DNA of 10,974 bases from RGIG4097 sp964367645. GTDB taxonomy: Bacteria; Bacillota; Clostridia; Christensenellales; CAG-917. This document shows, piece by piece, positions 1 to 7,687 of this stretch. The notes beneath the pieces are model-generated. The model worked only from the letters and a program-made list of their open reading frames with translations. It searched no databases and was not told the DNA's origin. Made by a program: the position numbers and the translations under genes. The stretch spans positions 1 through 10,974 of the forward strand of contig CAYIYN010000052.1 of assembly GCA_964367645.1 (NCBI GenBank), given 5' to 3'. Numbering within the stretch: the first letter of the stretch is position 1; each line of letters opens with the position of its first letter.

Positions 1-1348
1 CGTATATGCTTTGCCCCTTGCTTTCATAATAGCATATCATTTCGGCAAAAGTCATAGCCGCGACGACGGCATCTTTATCGCGCGAGTGAGTGCCAAAAAG
101 CGAACCGTAACTCTCCTCAAATCCAAAAATATAGGTATATTCGCCGCTTAATTCCCAATCTGCGATTTTCTCGCCTATGTATTTAAATCCTGTCAACACG
201 TCAAAAGTTGCGACGCCGTAATTGTCGGCGATTTTTCTTGCCAGTTCCGTTGTTACTATAGTTTTGACAATTGCTCCGTTTTTAGGCAAAGTTCCGTTCT
301 CGGTTTTGCGTTTCATAATGTAGTCGGCAAGCAGCACTCCGATTTGATTGCCGTTTAATAGGATAAATTTATTGTTTTCGCCTCTGACGGCAATGCCCAT
401 ACGGTCGGCATCGGGATCCGTACCGATTACCACGTCGCTGCCAATCTTATCCGCTAGTTCAACACCCATTCGGAGCGTATCTGCCTCTTCTGGATTTGGA
501 ACTCTGACCGTTGAAAAATCCGTATCCGGGAGAGCCTGCTCGGGCACAACCGCGACGTTAATTCCCATGCGTGACAGTATCGTAGTGACGGGCATATAGC
601 CGCTGCCGTGAATCGGAGTATAAACGATTTTTACTTTGCCTCCGTATTTCTCGACCTGATTTTTTGACAAGGAAAGTTTTTCGATAGCATCAAAATAGGC
701 GTCATCAACGTCCTTGCCGATTATCGTAATATTTTCATCGATTTTTAAATTATTGCAGCCGTTGATGCTGTTGGTATCAAGCACCGCACTGCCTTCGTTT
801 ATGCCAAAATATGGTGTTGAATATATAAATTCGACAAGTTTATCTGTCGATTCGGGCGACATCTGCGCTCCGTCCGAGCCGTAAACTTTGTAACCGTTGT
901 AGATTTTGGGATTGTGAGAAGCCGTAATCATAATGCCGCATTCGGCATTTAGATGGCGAATTGCAAATGAGCAAAAGGGCACGGGACGGACGTTTTCAAA
1001 CAGCCAAACTTTGACGCCGTAATTTGACAGCACTTTCGCCGAACTGACGGCAAACTCACCGCTGAACTTTCTGGTGTCATAACTTATCACCACGCCGCGC
1101 GCCGCAGCCGCCGCGCCGAGCAAATTTATGAAATCCGCCAAACCTTTGGTTGCGCGTTTGACTGTAAATCTGTTTATTCTGTTGGTGCCAAGGTCAATAA
1201 TCCCGCGCATTCCCGCCGTACCGAATTCCAGCGGTTTATAAAACATTTCTTTCTTTTCTTCTTCGGTCAAAGAGGATAGACGCTTGCGCTCCGACTCATT
1301 AAGTTCATTATTATTAAGCCACTCGCTAAAATAATCTTTGTAGTCCAT
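1..1348 (-). CDS. pgcA: Alpha-phosphoglucomutase / phosphohexomutase, 3' end beyond the window
   Basis: Interconverts glucose 1-phosphate and glucose 6-phosphate (possibly also mannose phosphates) in the cytoplasm, feeding cell-envelope and glycogen precursors. The 449 codons present show the family order: EFGTAGMRG at residues 41-49, the phosphoserine loop TASHNP at 142-147 (catalytic Ser144), the Mg-binding loop DPDADR at 311-316, and the sugar-binding FEESYG at 410-415. The PgcA/PGM2-like subfamily is usually about 570-580 residues, so roughly 130 residues including the phosphate-binding C-terminal domain lie outside the window. The ATG at 1348 is the earliest possible start because an in-frame TAA directly precedes it. 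Its only Shine-Dalgarno candidate, AAGGGG, is 22 bases upstream with a small hairpin between. It lies 45 bp after the VanW gene and has its own promoter. Enzyme class is clear; glucose versus mannose preference and the exact symbol are inferred. Confidence 0.95.
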   Translation of the reverse strand, partial: MDYKDYFSEWLNNNELNESERKRLSSLTEEEKKEMFYKPLEFGTAGMRGIIDLGTNRINRFTVKRATKGLADFINLLGAAAAARGVVISYDTRKFSGEFAVSSAKVLSNYGVKVWLFENVRPVPFCSFAIRHLNAECGIMITASHNPKIYNGYKVYGSDGAQMSPESTDKLVEFIYSTPYFGINEGSAVLDTNSINGCNNLKIDENITIIGKDVDDAYFDAIEKLSLSKNQVEKYGGKVKIVYTPIHGSGYMPVTTILSRMGINVAVVPEQALPDTDFSTVRVPNPEEADTLRMGVELADKIGSDVVIGTDPDADRMGIAVRGENNKFILLNGNQIGVLLADYIMKRKTENGTLPKNGAIVKTIVTTELARKIADNYGVATFDVLTGFKYIGEKIADWELSGEYTYIFGFEESYGSLFGTHSRDKDAVVAAMTFAEMICYYESKGQSIY

Positions 1349-1356
1349 TTACCGAC

Positions 1357-1376
1357 GCAGAATATCTGCACCCCTT
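1357..1376 (-). promoter_or_regulatory. Structured ribosome binding site of the phosphoglucomutase gene
   Basis: On the minus strand the leader carries AAGGGG (1376-1371), one T, a perfect 5-bp hairpin GCAGA-TAT-TCTGC (1369-1357), then eight bases and the ATG at 1348. The Shine-Dalgarno is too far from the ATG in linear sequence (22 bases). If the hairpin folds, the effective spacing falls to about nine. That the hairpin serves this purpose is inference. Confidence 0.4.
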
Positions 1377-1392
1377 CATTGTACTATGTTTG

Positions 1393-1422
1393 ATTATAAC
1401 TCCCCGCGCGGGACTGTGTCAA
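1393..1422 (-). promoter_or_regulatory. Consensus sigma-A promoter for phosphoglucomutase, inside the VanW gene end
   Basis: The minus strand reads TTGACA (1422-1417), an 18-bp spacer, then TATAAT (1398-1393). Both hexamers match the housekeeping consensus perfectly. The promoter overlaps the codons for the last residues of the VanW protein, and the VanW stop codon TAA forms part of the -10 box. The spacer contains the palindrome CCCGCGCGGG. Transcription would start near 1386, giving a leader of about 38 nt. Confidence 0.7.
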
Positions 1423-2272
1423 TATCGGATATGGTTTGTGACTTTGTTCCGCGAAGTATTACACGCTTTTGCGGAGCGTAACTGTCATTGCGAATTTTTA
1501 CACTGCCAATCATTTTTCCGTCGGCAAAATATTCCAAATAGCCAACCGATTTAATGCCGTTTTGCCCAAAGGAATCAATCTTTTCTTCACCGATATTCAA
1601 AGTATCATCGTCAACGTATACCGTTTCCATCGGCACGGTGCCTGTGATTGTATAACGACGTCTGACGCTGCGCCCTGCAACACCATAAATTTCGCACTTC
1701 AAAAATCTGCCGTCGGCGTACATCTTGATTGTTATGGGAGCAGACAGAGTGTTTGCAAATCTAAGGTCGCTTGCGGATGAAACCATAGCGTCAAAAGACG
1801 GCGAAACGTATGAAACGGGCAAAGAGTGCGGTTGTACCCTTGTGATGGCAAGATCGGCAAGCAATGCACAGTTGTAGATTGTTGTTGAAACCTGACAAAC
1901 CCCGCCGCCGATGCCCTCCACAAACTCTCCGTCACGGATAATGTTCGCTTTTTTGAAACCTCTTTCCTCACGTCTTGGACCAACGACGTCGTTAAAAGAA
2001 AACTCATCTTCGGGATAAAGCACCGTTTCGTTGATTTTGGAAGCTGCAAGGGCAATATTATGCTTTCTGTTTTCTGCGCTCTCGCCGTAATAGGTTGAAA
2101 AATTTGCAATCAGCCCGACCTTGGGGACCTCGGCGGAAGCCGTGTTCTTGATATCCGAAAAAGTTACAAAAAGAGTCATACAACATTGTATGAGAAATAG
2201 AAGCACTCCGACACGTTCAATGTTTTTTATGGTGCTCTCCGTTTTGTTTGGCTTTAAAAAAGCAAAACGCAT
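1394..2272 (-). CDS. VanW family membrane-anchored protein with a G5-like C-terminal domain
   Basis: Probably an envelope protein facing outside the cell. VanW was named from vancomycin resistance clusters, but its biochemical role is unknown, and nothing here suggests resistance. Counting from the ATG at 2272 (292 residues), there is a hydrophobic segment at about 21-38 acting as a signal anchor, a VanW domain at about 56-195 with the hallmark GIGGGVCQVSTTIY at 120-133, and a G5-like segment at about 202-277 ending in ILRGTK. G5 domains are often found in wall-associated proteins. The start is uncertain. A TTG at 2344 overlaps the stop of the upstream gene (TTGA) and adds 24 residues that do not look like a signal peptide; it has no Shine-Dalgarno. 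The ATG at 2272 has AGGAG only one base away and lies in a hairpin arm. Family call firm; start and function not. Confidence 0.87.
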   Translation of the reverse strand: MRFAFLKPNKTESTIKNIERVGVLLFLIQCCMTLFVTFSDIKNTASAEVPKVGLIANFSTYYGESAENRKHNIALAASKINETVLYPEDEFSFNDVVGPRREERGFKKANIIRDGEFVEGIGGGVCQVSTTIYNCALLADLAITRVQPHSLPVSYVSPSFDAMVSSASDLRFANTLSAPITIKMYADGRFLKCEIYGVAGRSVRRRYTITGTVPMETVYVDDDTLNIGEEKIDSFGQNGIKSVGYLEYFADGKMIGSVKIRNDSYAPQKRVILRGTKSQTISDIDTVPRGEL

Positions 2273-2288
2273 ACTCCTAGTATGCGTT
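2256..2288 (-). terminator. Terminator-like hairpin at the VanW gene start
   Basis: A perfect 10-bp inverted repeat with a 3-base loop occupies 2266-2288 (arm AACGCATACT, loop, arm AGTATGCGTT). On the minus strand it runs into TTTT, GC and TTTTTT down to 2256. It lies 53 bp past the stop of the PHP gene, so it could end or attenuate the upstream operon. The stem has only four G-C pairs, so efficiency is doubtful. It also contains the likely VanW ATG (2272-2270). Confidence 0.5.
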
Positions 2289-2340
2289 GAAGAGGGTTGA
2301 TTATTCGCTTTGGGACAGTGCTCAACCGGAAATAAAAGGG

Positions 2341-3129
2341 TCAATATTTCAATGCGCGCAAAGTTTTGACACTCAGTTCCACGCTGAAATGCCTGTCTTC
2401 TTCGCCGTGGAAATCGCTGCCGCCCGTATATAAAAGTCCATATCTGTCGGCAAGTGATTTAAGCGCGCGCCGTTCTCCTTCCGTGTGCGTTGGATAATCC
2501 GTTTCAATAGCGCTCAATCTGAAAATCTTTAAGCCCGAAACCAACAGTTCCAATTTTCCTTCTTGAAGAAATTTTTTTGGGTGCGCCAAAGATGATAATC
2601 CGCCGTAGCGTCCAATCAGTCTGACCGCCTCCAAGGGAGTTGTGCGTTTGACTTCCGTATACACCTTTCCGTGCGGTCCGAGATAATTTTCAAATGCGTC
2701 GCTTATATCTTTTGCGACGCCTAGTTTCACCATCTGCCGCGCTATGTTCAATCTGCCTATGCCGTCTGCCATAGGGTCCATTTCAAGGTTTATGCCAAGT
2801 CTGTTCAGTTTGTCAAAAATAACGGCGTTTCGCTCTTTGCGCATATCTTTGACTTTTTCAAGTTCCTCTTGAAAATTAGGATTGCGATAGTCGATATTGT
2901 AGCCGAGTATATGAATTTCGCAATTTGAAAAAGATGATATTTCTATGCCGGGAATAACTTTTATCCCAAGTGCTTCGCCCTCTGCAATCGCCTCGTCAAC
3001 ACCGCTGACACTGTCATGGTCGGTTATGGATATTAGTTCAAGTCCGTTGCTTTTTGCCCAACGCACTATCTCAATCGGCGTCATTGCCCCGTCGGAACAA
3101 GTGGTGTGCAGATGCAAATCAGCCTTCAT
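2341..3129 (-). CDS. PHP-domain metal-dependent phosphoesterase (TrpH / RNase AM type)
   Basis: Likely a cytoplasmic metal-dependent phosphatase or exonuclease acting on 3',5'-nucleoside bisphosphates or short RNA 5' ends, as known for the Escherichia coli RNase AM (YciV/TrpH) family. Specificity here is inferred from family resemblance. In this 262-residue protein the PHP metal ligands are visible: HLH at residues 6-8, Asp13, the TDHDS motif at 36-40, Glu63 in GIEIS, His73 in EIHILGYN, then LAHP and GSDFHG towards the C-terminus. The ATG at 3129 was chosen over a longer frame reaching 3195 because the protein begins with the canonical MKADLHLHT and because GGAGG (3140-3136) lies six bases upstream. 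The start overlaps the end of rmuC by 11 bp, so the two are probably translationally coupled. No PHP polymerase domain is attached. Confidence 0.92.
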   Translation of the reverse strand: MKADLHLHTTCSDGAMTPIEIVRWAKSNGLELISITDHDSVSGVDEAIAEGEALGIKVIPGIEISSFSNCEIHILGYNIDYRNPNFQEELEKVKDMRKERNAVIFDKLNRLGINLEMDPMADGIGRLNIARQMVKLGVAKDISDAFENYLGPHGKVYTEVKRTTPLEAVRLIGRYGGLSSLAHPKKFLQEGKLELLVSGLKIFRLSAIETDYPTHTEGERRALKSLADRYGLLYTGGSDFHGEEDRHFSVELSVKTLRALKY

Positions 3130-4423
3130 CTTCTTCCTCCGGTATATCGTCAAGTATGTCCGCTGCCACTTCATCAAATTCATCAAGTCCGCCAATCAAA
3201 TCAATATCCTCGCTGTCAACTTTGATTTTTGTGACTTTTGAAAGTTTTGTGCCGATGCTTGCACTCTTGCGCTCCGCGTCATCAATGGATTTTTGCATGC
3301 TTCCGACGCGCATTTTAATCTGGGATAAGTACTTGCTGAAAATGCCGAAATCCTTTTGAAACTGCCCGAGCAGCACTGCAATTTCTTTACTGCGTTTTTC
3401 TATTGCGACCGAGCGGAATCCCATTCGCAAACTGTTAAGCAGTGCAGACAAGGTTGTAGGACCGCAGACAACAACTCTGCATTCCATTTGCAGTTTACTC
3501 AATAAATCGGTGTGTTTTACAATCTCGGCATAAAGACCTTCGATAGGCAGGTACATTACTGCAAAATCCGTTGTTTTGGGTGGGCGGATATATTTGTCGC
3601 GTATGGAGCGCGCCTGTTTTAAAACCGCGTCACCAAGGGCTTTGGAGTAAATTTCAATCGCGGCAGTATCGCCTTGGGCAGATGCTTCGACAAGGCGCTG
3701 ATAGTCTTCAAGCGGAAATTTTGCGTCAATGGGCAAAAACACGGTTCCGTCGCCTTGCCCCGGCATTTTTATGGCAAAGTCCACTCTCAAATCTTCGCCC
3801 GCTCCGCGAGTAAATCGCGCCTGTTTGACATACTGGTCCGGTGTCAGTATTTGCGATAAAAGACTATCCAAAGAAACTTCGCCCCAAGTTCCTCTTGTTT
3901 TGACATTCTTAAATATTTTGTTCAAATCGTTTACGTCGCTCTGCAAACCCTGCAACGCGTTGAATGTTACGTTTATCTCTTGCAATCTTGCTCCCACAAG
4001 TTTGAAAGAATCGTTAAATCTCTGTTCAAGCGTAGTCGCCAGTTTTTCGTCAACTGTGGCACGCATTTTTTCAAGTTGCTCTGCGTTGTCCTTTCTGACT
4101 GCGTCAAGCGTTCTGGAATTTTCTTCCCTTACGTACGCAATATTTTTTGAGTTGTCGCTTTTTATATCGTCCAGTTTCCTGTCGACGTTTATCATAAAAT
4201 TGTCAAAACGCCCCGTCAAATCGCGCGTGTAGCCCGACTGCGCGTTAATAGCGCCCGTAAGCATTCCGTTTTCTTGACGAATTGTATTTGTGACTTGCTC
4301 TTGTAGTTCGCTTTCCGCGCTTATCGCATTCTGCTTGCTTTTCTTGTATATCAAAAAAGACAGCACGGCGGCAACTAGACTGAGCGCGCAACAAATTGCA
4401 ATCAATACGTACAAAGCGGTCAT
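3119..4423 (-). CDS. rmuC: DNA recombination protein RmuC
   Basis: A membrane-tethered protein related to restriction-endonuclease folds. E. coli rmuC limits inversions between short repeats, but the biochemical activity is not settled. In the 434 residues: an N-terminal membrane helix at about 4-26, a charged coiled coil at about 35-170, then the conserved RmuC core at about 172-370 with NVKTRGTWGEVSLDSLL (173-189), PIDAKFPLEDYQRL (231-244) and YIRPPKTTDFAVMYLPIEGL (278-297). A second helical stretch follows, ending in a very acidic tail (PEEEDEG) whose codons also supply the ribosome binding site of the next gene. The ATG at 4423 has AGGAG (4435-4431) seven bases upstream and overlaps the cca stop in an ATGA junction. 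Length is normal for the family. Confidence 0.96.
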   Translation of the reverse strand: MTALYVLIAICCALSLVAAVLSFLIYKKSKQNAISAESELQEQVTNTIRQENGMLTGAINAQSGYTRDLTGRFDNFMINVDRKLDDIKSDNSKNIAYVREENSRTLDAVRKDNAEQLEKMRATVDEKLATTLEQRFNDSFKLVGARLQEINVTFNALQGLQSDVNDLNKIFKNVKTRGTWGEVSLDSLLSQILTPDQYVKQARFTRGAGEDLRVDFAIKMPGQGDGTVFLPIDAKFPLEDYQRLVEASAQGDTAAIEIYSKALGDAVLKQARSIRDKYIRPPKTTDFAVMYLPIEGLYAEIVKHTDLLSKLQMECRVVVCGPTTLSALLNSLRMGFRSVAIEKRSKEIAVLLGQFQKDFGIFSKYLSQIKMRVGSMQKSIDDAERKSASIGTKLSKVTKIKVDSEDIDLIGGLDEFDEVAADILDDIPEEEDEG

Positions 4424-5769
4424 AATTTTTCTCCTTTTTTCTTCAGAAATTCCAGTGCCTTTTCCCTATCGCGCAGCACGGGGTTCATTATCGTTTCTTT
4501 CCACAACTGATACAAAATCATGCCGCGAAATTCCTCTTTGACTCCCATTTGAATCAGATCGTCACCGCCAACGTTAAGTTCGCGTATGGACAGCGGGGCT
4601 CCCTCGATTATTAAGTCGTTATATACATTCCTCACAAAATTGTCTTCTAAAGGATAACCGGACGACGCCTTGGCGTCCGCGTCTTTCAAATCCGCAAGGT
4701 CAAGCGCAATATGGGCGCGCTCTGCGATGAACCACCTAAGTTTGCTCATCGACATATTTCCGCTGATGTTTACCATATGAGCGGCAACAAGATCGACAAT
4801 CCTTTTGGCGCGCGCTTTTGGAAATTTCAACATTGCCAGTCTATTGGAAACCATTTCTGCACCGACGGAGTCGTGCCCGTACATATTGCCGTTTTTGTCA
4901 AAGCAAGGGCGCTTTCCAACGTCGTGCAAAAGTGCCGCCCACCTGATTTGTTTGGGCGCAAAGCGGAAACACTCCAAGGAGTGATCAAATGCGTCGTATA
5001 TATGATATTTGACGTTTTGTTCAAGACCCTTAAGAGCCGCAAGTTCGGGCAACAAAATCTCGTCAAGCCCCAATTCGACAAGCAGTTTTATTCCCTTGTA
5101 ATGTGCGTCAACCGGTGCCAGTTCAGGATGAGCGGTGTCGCTGACAAAAATTTTGTCCAGTTCGACAAGAATACGTTCTGAACTGATATCTTTGACCAAA
5201 TTCGCTTTTCGCTTGGCCGCATTAAACGTTTCTGTGTCAATTTCAAAACCCAGTTCGGCGGCAAATCGAACGAGTCGCAGGATTCTAAGGCCATCTTCCG
5301 AAAACACTTTGTCGGGATTATCCACCGTTTTAAGAACTTTGTTTTCGATATCCTCTTTTGAGTTTAAAAGATCGATAATCTCGTCTTTGACAATGTCGCG
5401 ATACAATGCGTTGCAGGTGAAATCTCTGCGCTTTGAATCCAGGTAAATGTCCTTTGTAAAACTCACTCCAAGTGGTTGATGTTTGCCGCTTGACGGATAA
5501 CTGTCCGTTCTGAAAGTTGTGTATTCCGCGTTAAATCCGCGCGTTTTTATAACCACCGTTCCCACTCTCAAATTTTTGTCTGAAACTTCAAATTCCGTAT
5601 TTAATAATAGCGTTTTGACTTCTTCAACTGTCAATTCTGAGCAAAGGTCAACGTCGTGGCACTCCAAGTTTAAAAGCGTGTCACGTACGTATCCGCCCAC
5701 AGCGTAGAGCGGGGTTTTTGCAGGAAAATGACTTGCAAGTTTTTTGAGGCTGTTTTCAATGGCATTCAT
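4420..5769 (-). CDS. cca: CCA tRNA nucleotidyltransferase with HD domain
   Basis: Adds or repairs the 3' CCA end of tRNAs using CTP and ATP. The 449 residues show the class II nucleotidyltransferase head: VGGYVRD at 24-30, the catalytic DVD at 39-41, RRDFTCNAL at 114-122, and the LRLVRFAAELGF helix at about 164-175. An HD metal-phosphohydrolase domain follows (LHDVGK at 281-286, GHD at 298-300). HD-containing CCA enzymes of this length are common in clostridia, whereas Bacillus-type enzymes are shorter. A poly(A) polymerase role cannot be excluded from sequence alone. The ATG at 5769 immediately follows the hpt TAA with no gap and no clear Shine-Dalgarno, which suggests coupling to hpt translation. 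Next to tilS, it places two tRNA-maturation genes in one cluster. Confidence 0.94.
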   Translation of the reverse strand: MNAIENSLKKLASHFPAKTPLYAVGGYVRDTLLNLECHDVDLCSELTVEEVKTLLLNTEFEVSDKNLRVGTVVIKTRGFNAEYTTFRTDSYPSSGKHQPLGVSFTKDIYLDSKRRDFTCNALYRDIVKDEIIDLLNSKEDIENKVLKTVDNPDKVFSEDGLRILRLVRFAAELGFEIDTETFNAAKRKANLVKDISSERILVELDKIFVSDTAHPELAPVDAHYKGIKLLVELGLDEILLPELAALKGLEQNVKYHIYDAFDHSLECFRFAPKQIRWAALLHDVGKRPCFDKNGNMYGHDSVGAEMVSNRLAMLKFPKARAKRIVDLVAAHMVNISGNMSMSKLRWFIAERAHIALDLADLKDADAKASSGYPLEDNFVRNVYNDLIIEGAPLSIRELNVGGDDLIQMGVKEEFRGMILYQLWKETIMNPVLRDREKALEFLKKKGEKL

Positions 5770-6315
5770 TTATTTTGAATATACCCATGGTGCCAAAACG
5801 CAAACTTCCGGCAAATTTCTGTATTTTTGGTCGTAGTCCAACCCGAATCCCACAACGTATTCGTTGGGAATTTCAAAGCCGACGTAATCGCCTTTTAAGT
5901 CAACTTTTCTGCGCGAAGGTTTGTCCAACAGCGCGCAGAGTTTGACAGAAGCGGGTTCTCTTGCTTCCAACAATTTTTTAAGGTACACAAGCGTGACGCC
6001 CGTGTCTATGATATCTTCAACGATGATTAGGTGCCTGCCCTTTACGGGTGAAGACAAATCTTTCACAAGTTTGACTTCGCCGCTTGACGTGGTGCCGGCA
6101 CCATAACTTGAAACGGCGATAAAATCGCAGTCCACATTGCCGGTGAGCCTTCTGAACAAGTCCGCAAAGAACACCACTGCGCCGCGCAGCGTCACCACAA
6201 GAGTCACTTCTTTTCCGGCGTAATCTTTGTTGATTTGATCTGCCAGTTGTTGAACTCTGGTGTCAATTTCTTCTTTTGTGACAAGCACTTTTTCAATATC
6301 TTTTCCGTATTGCAT
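5770..6315 (-). CDS. hpt: Hypoxanthine phosphoribosyltransferase
   Basis: Purine salvage enzyme of the cytoplasm that joins PRPP to hypoxanthine or guanine, giving IMP or GMP. The 181 residues are the usual length. Visible signatures are the LRGA loop at 43-46, the flexible-loop SSYG at 69-72, the PRPP-binding VEDIIDTGVTL at 99-109, and the base-contacting VVGFGLDYDQKYRNLPEV region near the C-terminus. The ATG at 6315 has GGGAG (6326-6322) six bases upstream. It sits 41 bp after tilS, the same neighbour as in B. subtilis. In B. subtilis ftsH follows hpt, but here cca follows directly. Confidence 0.97.
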   Translation of the reverse strand: MQYGKDIEKVLVTKEEIDTRVQQLADQINKDYAGKEVTLVVTLRGAVVFFADLFRRLTGNVDCDFIAVSSYGAGTTSSGEVKLVKDLSSPVKGRHLIIVEDIIDTGVTLVYLKKLLEAREPASVKLCALLDKPSRRKVDLKGDYVGFEIPNEYVVGFGLDYDQKYRNLPEVCVLAPWVYSK

Positions 6316-6351
6316 TTGTATCTCCCGATAATCTTGTATCTTCCGATATTC
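6316..6351 (-). repeat. Tandem 18-bp duplication carrying two Shine-Dalgarno copies upstream of hpt
   Basis: Two adjacent 18-bp units, 6316-6333 and 6334-6351, differ at only two positions. On the minus strand each contains TATCGG followed by AGATACAA. The ATG-proximal copy holds GGGAG, spaced six bases from the hpt start; the distal copy holds the weaker GGAAG. The units fill almost the whole tilS-hpt gap. Confidence 0.85.
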
Positions 6352-6356
6352 TTGGA

Positions 6357-7652
6357 TTATCCTTTCGTAATTTTCAAAATATTTTTTGTATTTTTATCCA
6401 CCGCGAGCGCGCTTGAGATTTCCACTCCCACGATAAAAAGCACTTCTTTAGGTCGGCTTTTTGACACGCAGACAACGAGTTCTTTTCTGTTCCTAAGCGG
6501 GATTTTTTTATCCGTCAAATAGTCGCCCAGATTTTTTGTGCCGCCGCCGAATTTTGGAAACACGTCGCCTATTTCGGGATTTCTCAAAACTGAATCCGAA
6601 GGGATTTTGTCATAATCGACAAACAATTCTCCTTCTTCAATTATTTTGGGCAAATTGCACGCTTTTTCACAATTCAAAACACCCTCGACGCTTTCTCCCG
6701 CAAAGGGAATTTCGGATGTTAAAAAGCAATTCCCTTTTTTTTCAAAAACGAGAAAATCGTTTTCACGGTGAACGTTCAGCCCGTGTGTAAGTTCAATTCT
6801 CTTGCCGTTTTCAAGTTCCGCAAGGGAGAAAACAAGAGCATAATGCTTTTCTTCGATGTCCTGCATTATACCAACGGCCTCGCATGCGCGACGGATATAG
6901 CATTTTTTTAGCGTGTCGTGCAACGCCGCCATCTTGGATATTGAAACCTTTGCTTCGCCATCGGCAACTATGGGCATCGGAGTCAAGTTTTCAACAAGAG
7001 AATTGACCTCCGCCGCGTTACGGCTCAGCCTTGAAAAACTTTCTTCCAATGACGGAAAACGCTCTTTAAGCCGTTTCATTTCTTCTCTTAAAAAGTTGCG
7101 TGTATAGACGCGCTCTGCGTTTGTTTCGTCTTCGACAAAAGGTATTTTGTTTTCCTCGATGTATCCGTTTATTCTCTCGCGCGTTACGTCTATCATAGGT
7201 CGCCAATACACGCCGCTGAATTCCTTCATTCCGACAAGCCCGCGAACACCCGTTCCACGCAATATTCTCATCAAAACGGTTTCCGCCAGATCGTCTGCGT
7301 GGTGAGCCAAGGCAATGATTTCGCACTTTCCTTCTTTGACTAAATTTTCAAAAACGGCATATCTCAATTCTCTTGCCGCCTGTTCCGTTGTCAGGCGCTG
7401 CTCTTGTGCGTATTTAGGTACGTCAAAGGAAAACGACAACAACTCTATATTTTCTTTTTCACAATAATTTTTGACAAAAAGGCTGTCGCTAACCGAACTT
7501 TCGCCTCTGATGCCGTGTTCAAAATTGACCGCGAAAAAATCCGCTCCCGCATCTAAAAGCGCGTGAGCAAGCGCCATTGAATCTCTGCCGCCGGAAAGTC
7601 CCAGCGCAATTTTGCAGGACGGAACTTTTTTGTAATCGAATAAAAGGCTCAT
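6357..7652 (-). CDS. tilS: tRNA(Ile)-lysidine synthetase
   Basis: Converts C34 of the tRNA-Ile CAU anticodon to lysidine using lysine and ATP, so that AUA is read as isoleucine. It is normally essential. From the ATG at 7652 the protein has 431 residues. The PP-loop ATPase motif SGGRDS is at 20-25, with FEHGIRGESS further on and the LAHHADDLAETVLMRILRGTGVRGL segment that marks TilS among PP-loop enzymes. The C-terminal substrate-recognition domain includes GGGTKNLGDYLTDKKIP. The longer frame starting at the ATG at 7688 is less likely: it has no Shine-Dalgarno and its first codons form a good promoter. That promoter places the transcription start at the 7652 ATG itself, so the mRNA may be leaderless. 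The order spoIIE, tilS, hpt matches Bacillota synteny. Confidence 0.94.
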   Translation of the reverse strand: MSLLFDYKKVPSCKIALGLSGGRDSMALAHALLDAGADFFAVNFEHGIRGESSVSDSLFVKNYCEKENIELLSFSFDVPKYAQEQRLTTEQAARELRYAVFENLVKEGKCEIIALAHHADDLAETVLMRILRGTGVRGLVGMKEFSGVYWRPMIDVTRERINGYIEENKIPFVEDETNAERVYTRNFLREEMKRLKERFPSLEESFSRLSRNAAEVNSLVENLTPMPIVADGEAKVSISKMAALHDTLKKCYIRRACEAVGIMQDIEEKHYALVFSLAELENGKRIELTHGLNVHRENDFLVFEKKGNCFLTSEIPFAGESVEGVLNCEKACNLPKIIEEGELFVDYDKIPSDSVLRNPEIGDVFPKFGGGTKNLGDYLTDKKIPLRNRKELVVCVSKSRPKEVLFIVGVEISSALAVDKNTKNILKITKG

Positions 7653-7658
7653 AGGATT

Positions 7659-7687
7659 AGTATACCCCAAAAGCTGAAACTTGTCCA
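7659..7687 (-). promoter_or_regulatory. Sigma-A promoter abutting the tilS start codon
   Basis: The minus strand reads TGGACA (7687-7682, five of six matches to TTGACA), a 17-bp spacer, and TATACT (7664-7659, five of six). Only AATCCT separates the -10 box from the ATG at 7652, so the predicted first transcribed base is the A of the start codon. It probably drives the tilS, hpt, cca, rmuC, PHP cluster, since I see no comparably strong promoter in the short junctions after it. Confidence 0.65.

Noticed and set aside
348..599. Forward-strand open frame of 83 codons at the left end
   Set aside because: Antisense to the phosphoglucomutase, whose motifs are unambiguous on the other strand.
1394..2272. 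Vancomycin resistance determinant
   Set aside because: VanW-domain proteins are widespread in Bacillota. There is no VanR/S, VanH, ligase or VanX nearby.
3729..4232. Forward-strand open frame of 167 codons
   Set aside because: Antisense to the conserved core of rmuC, with no start signal or domain.
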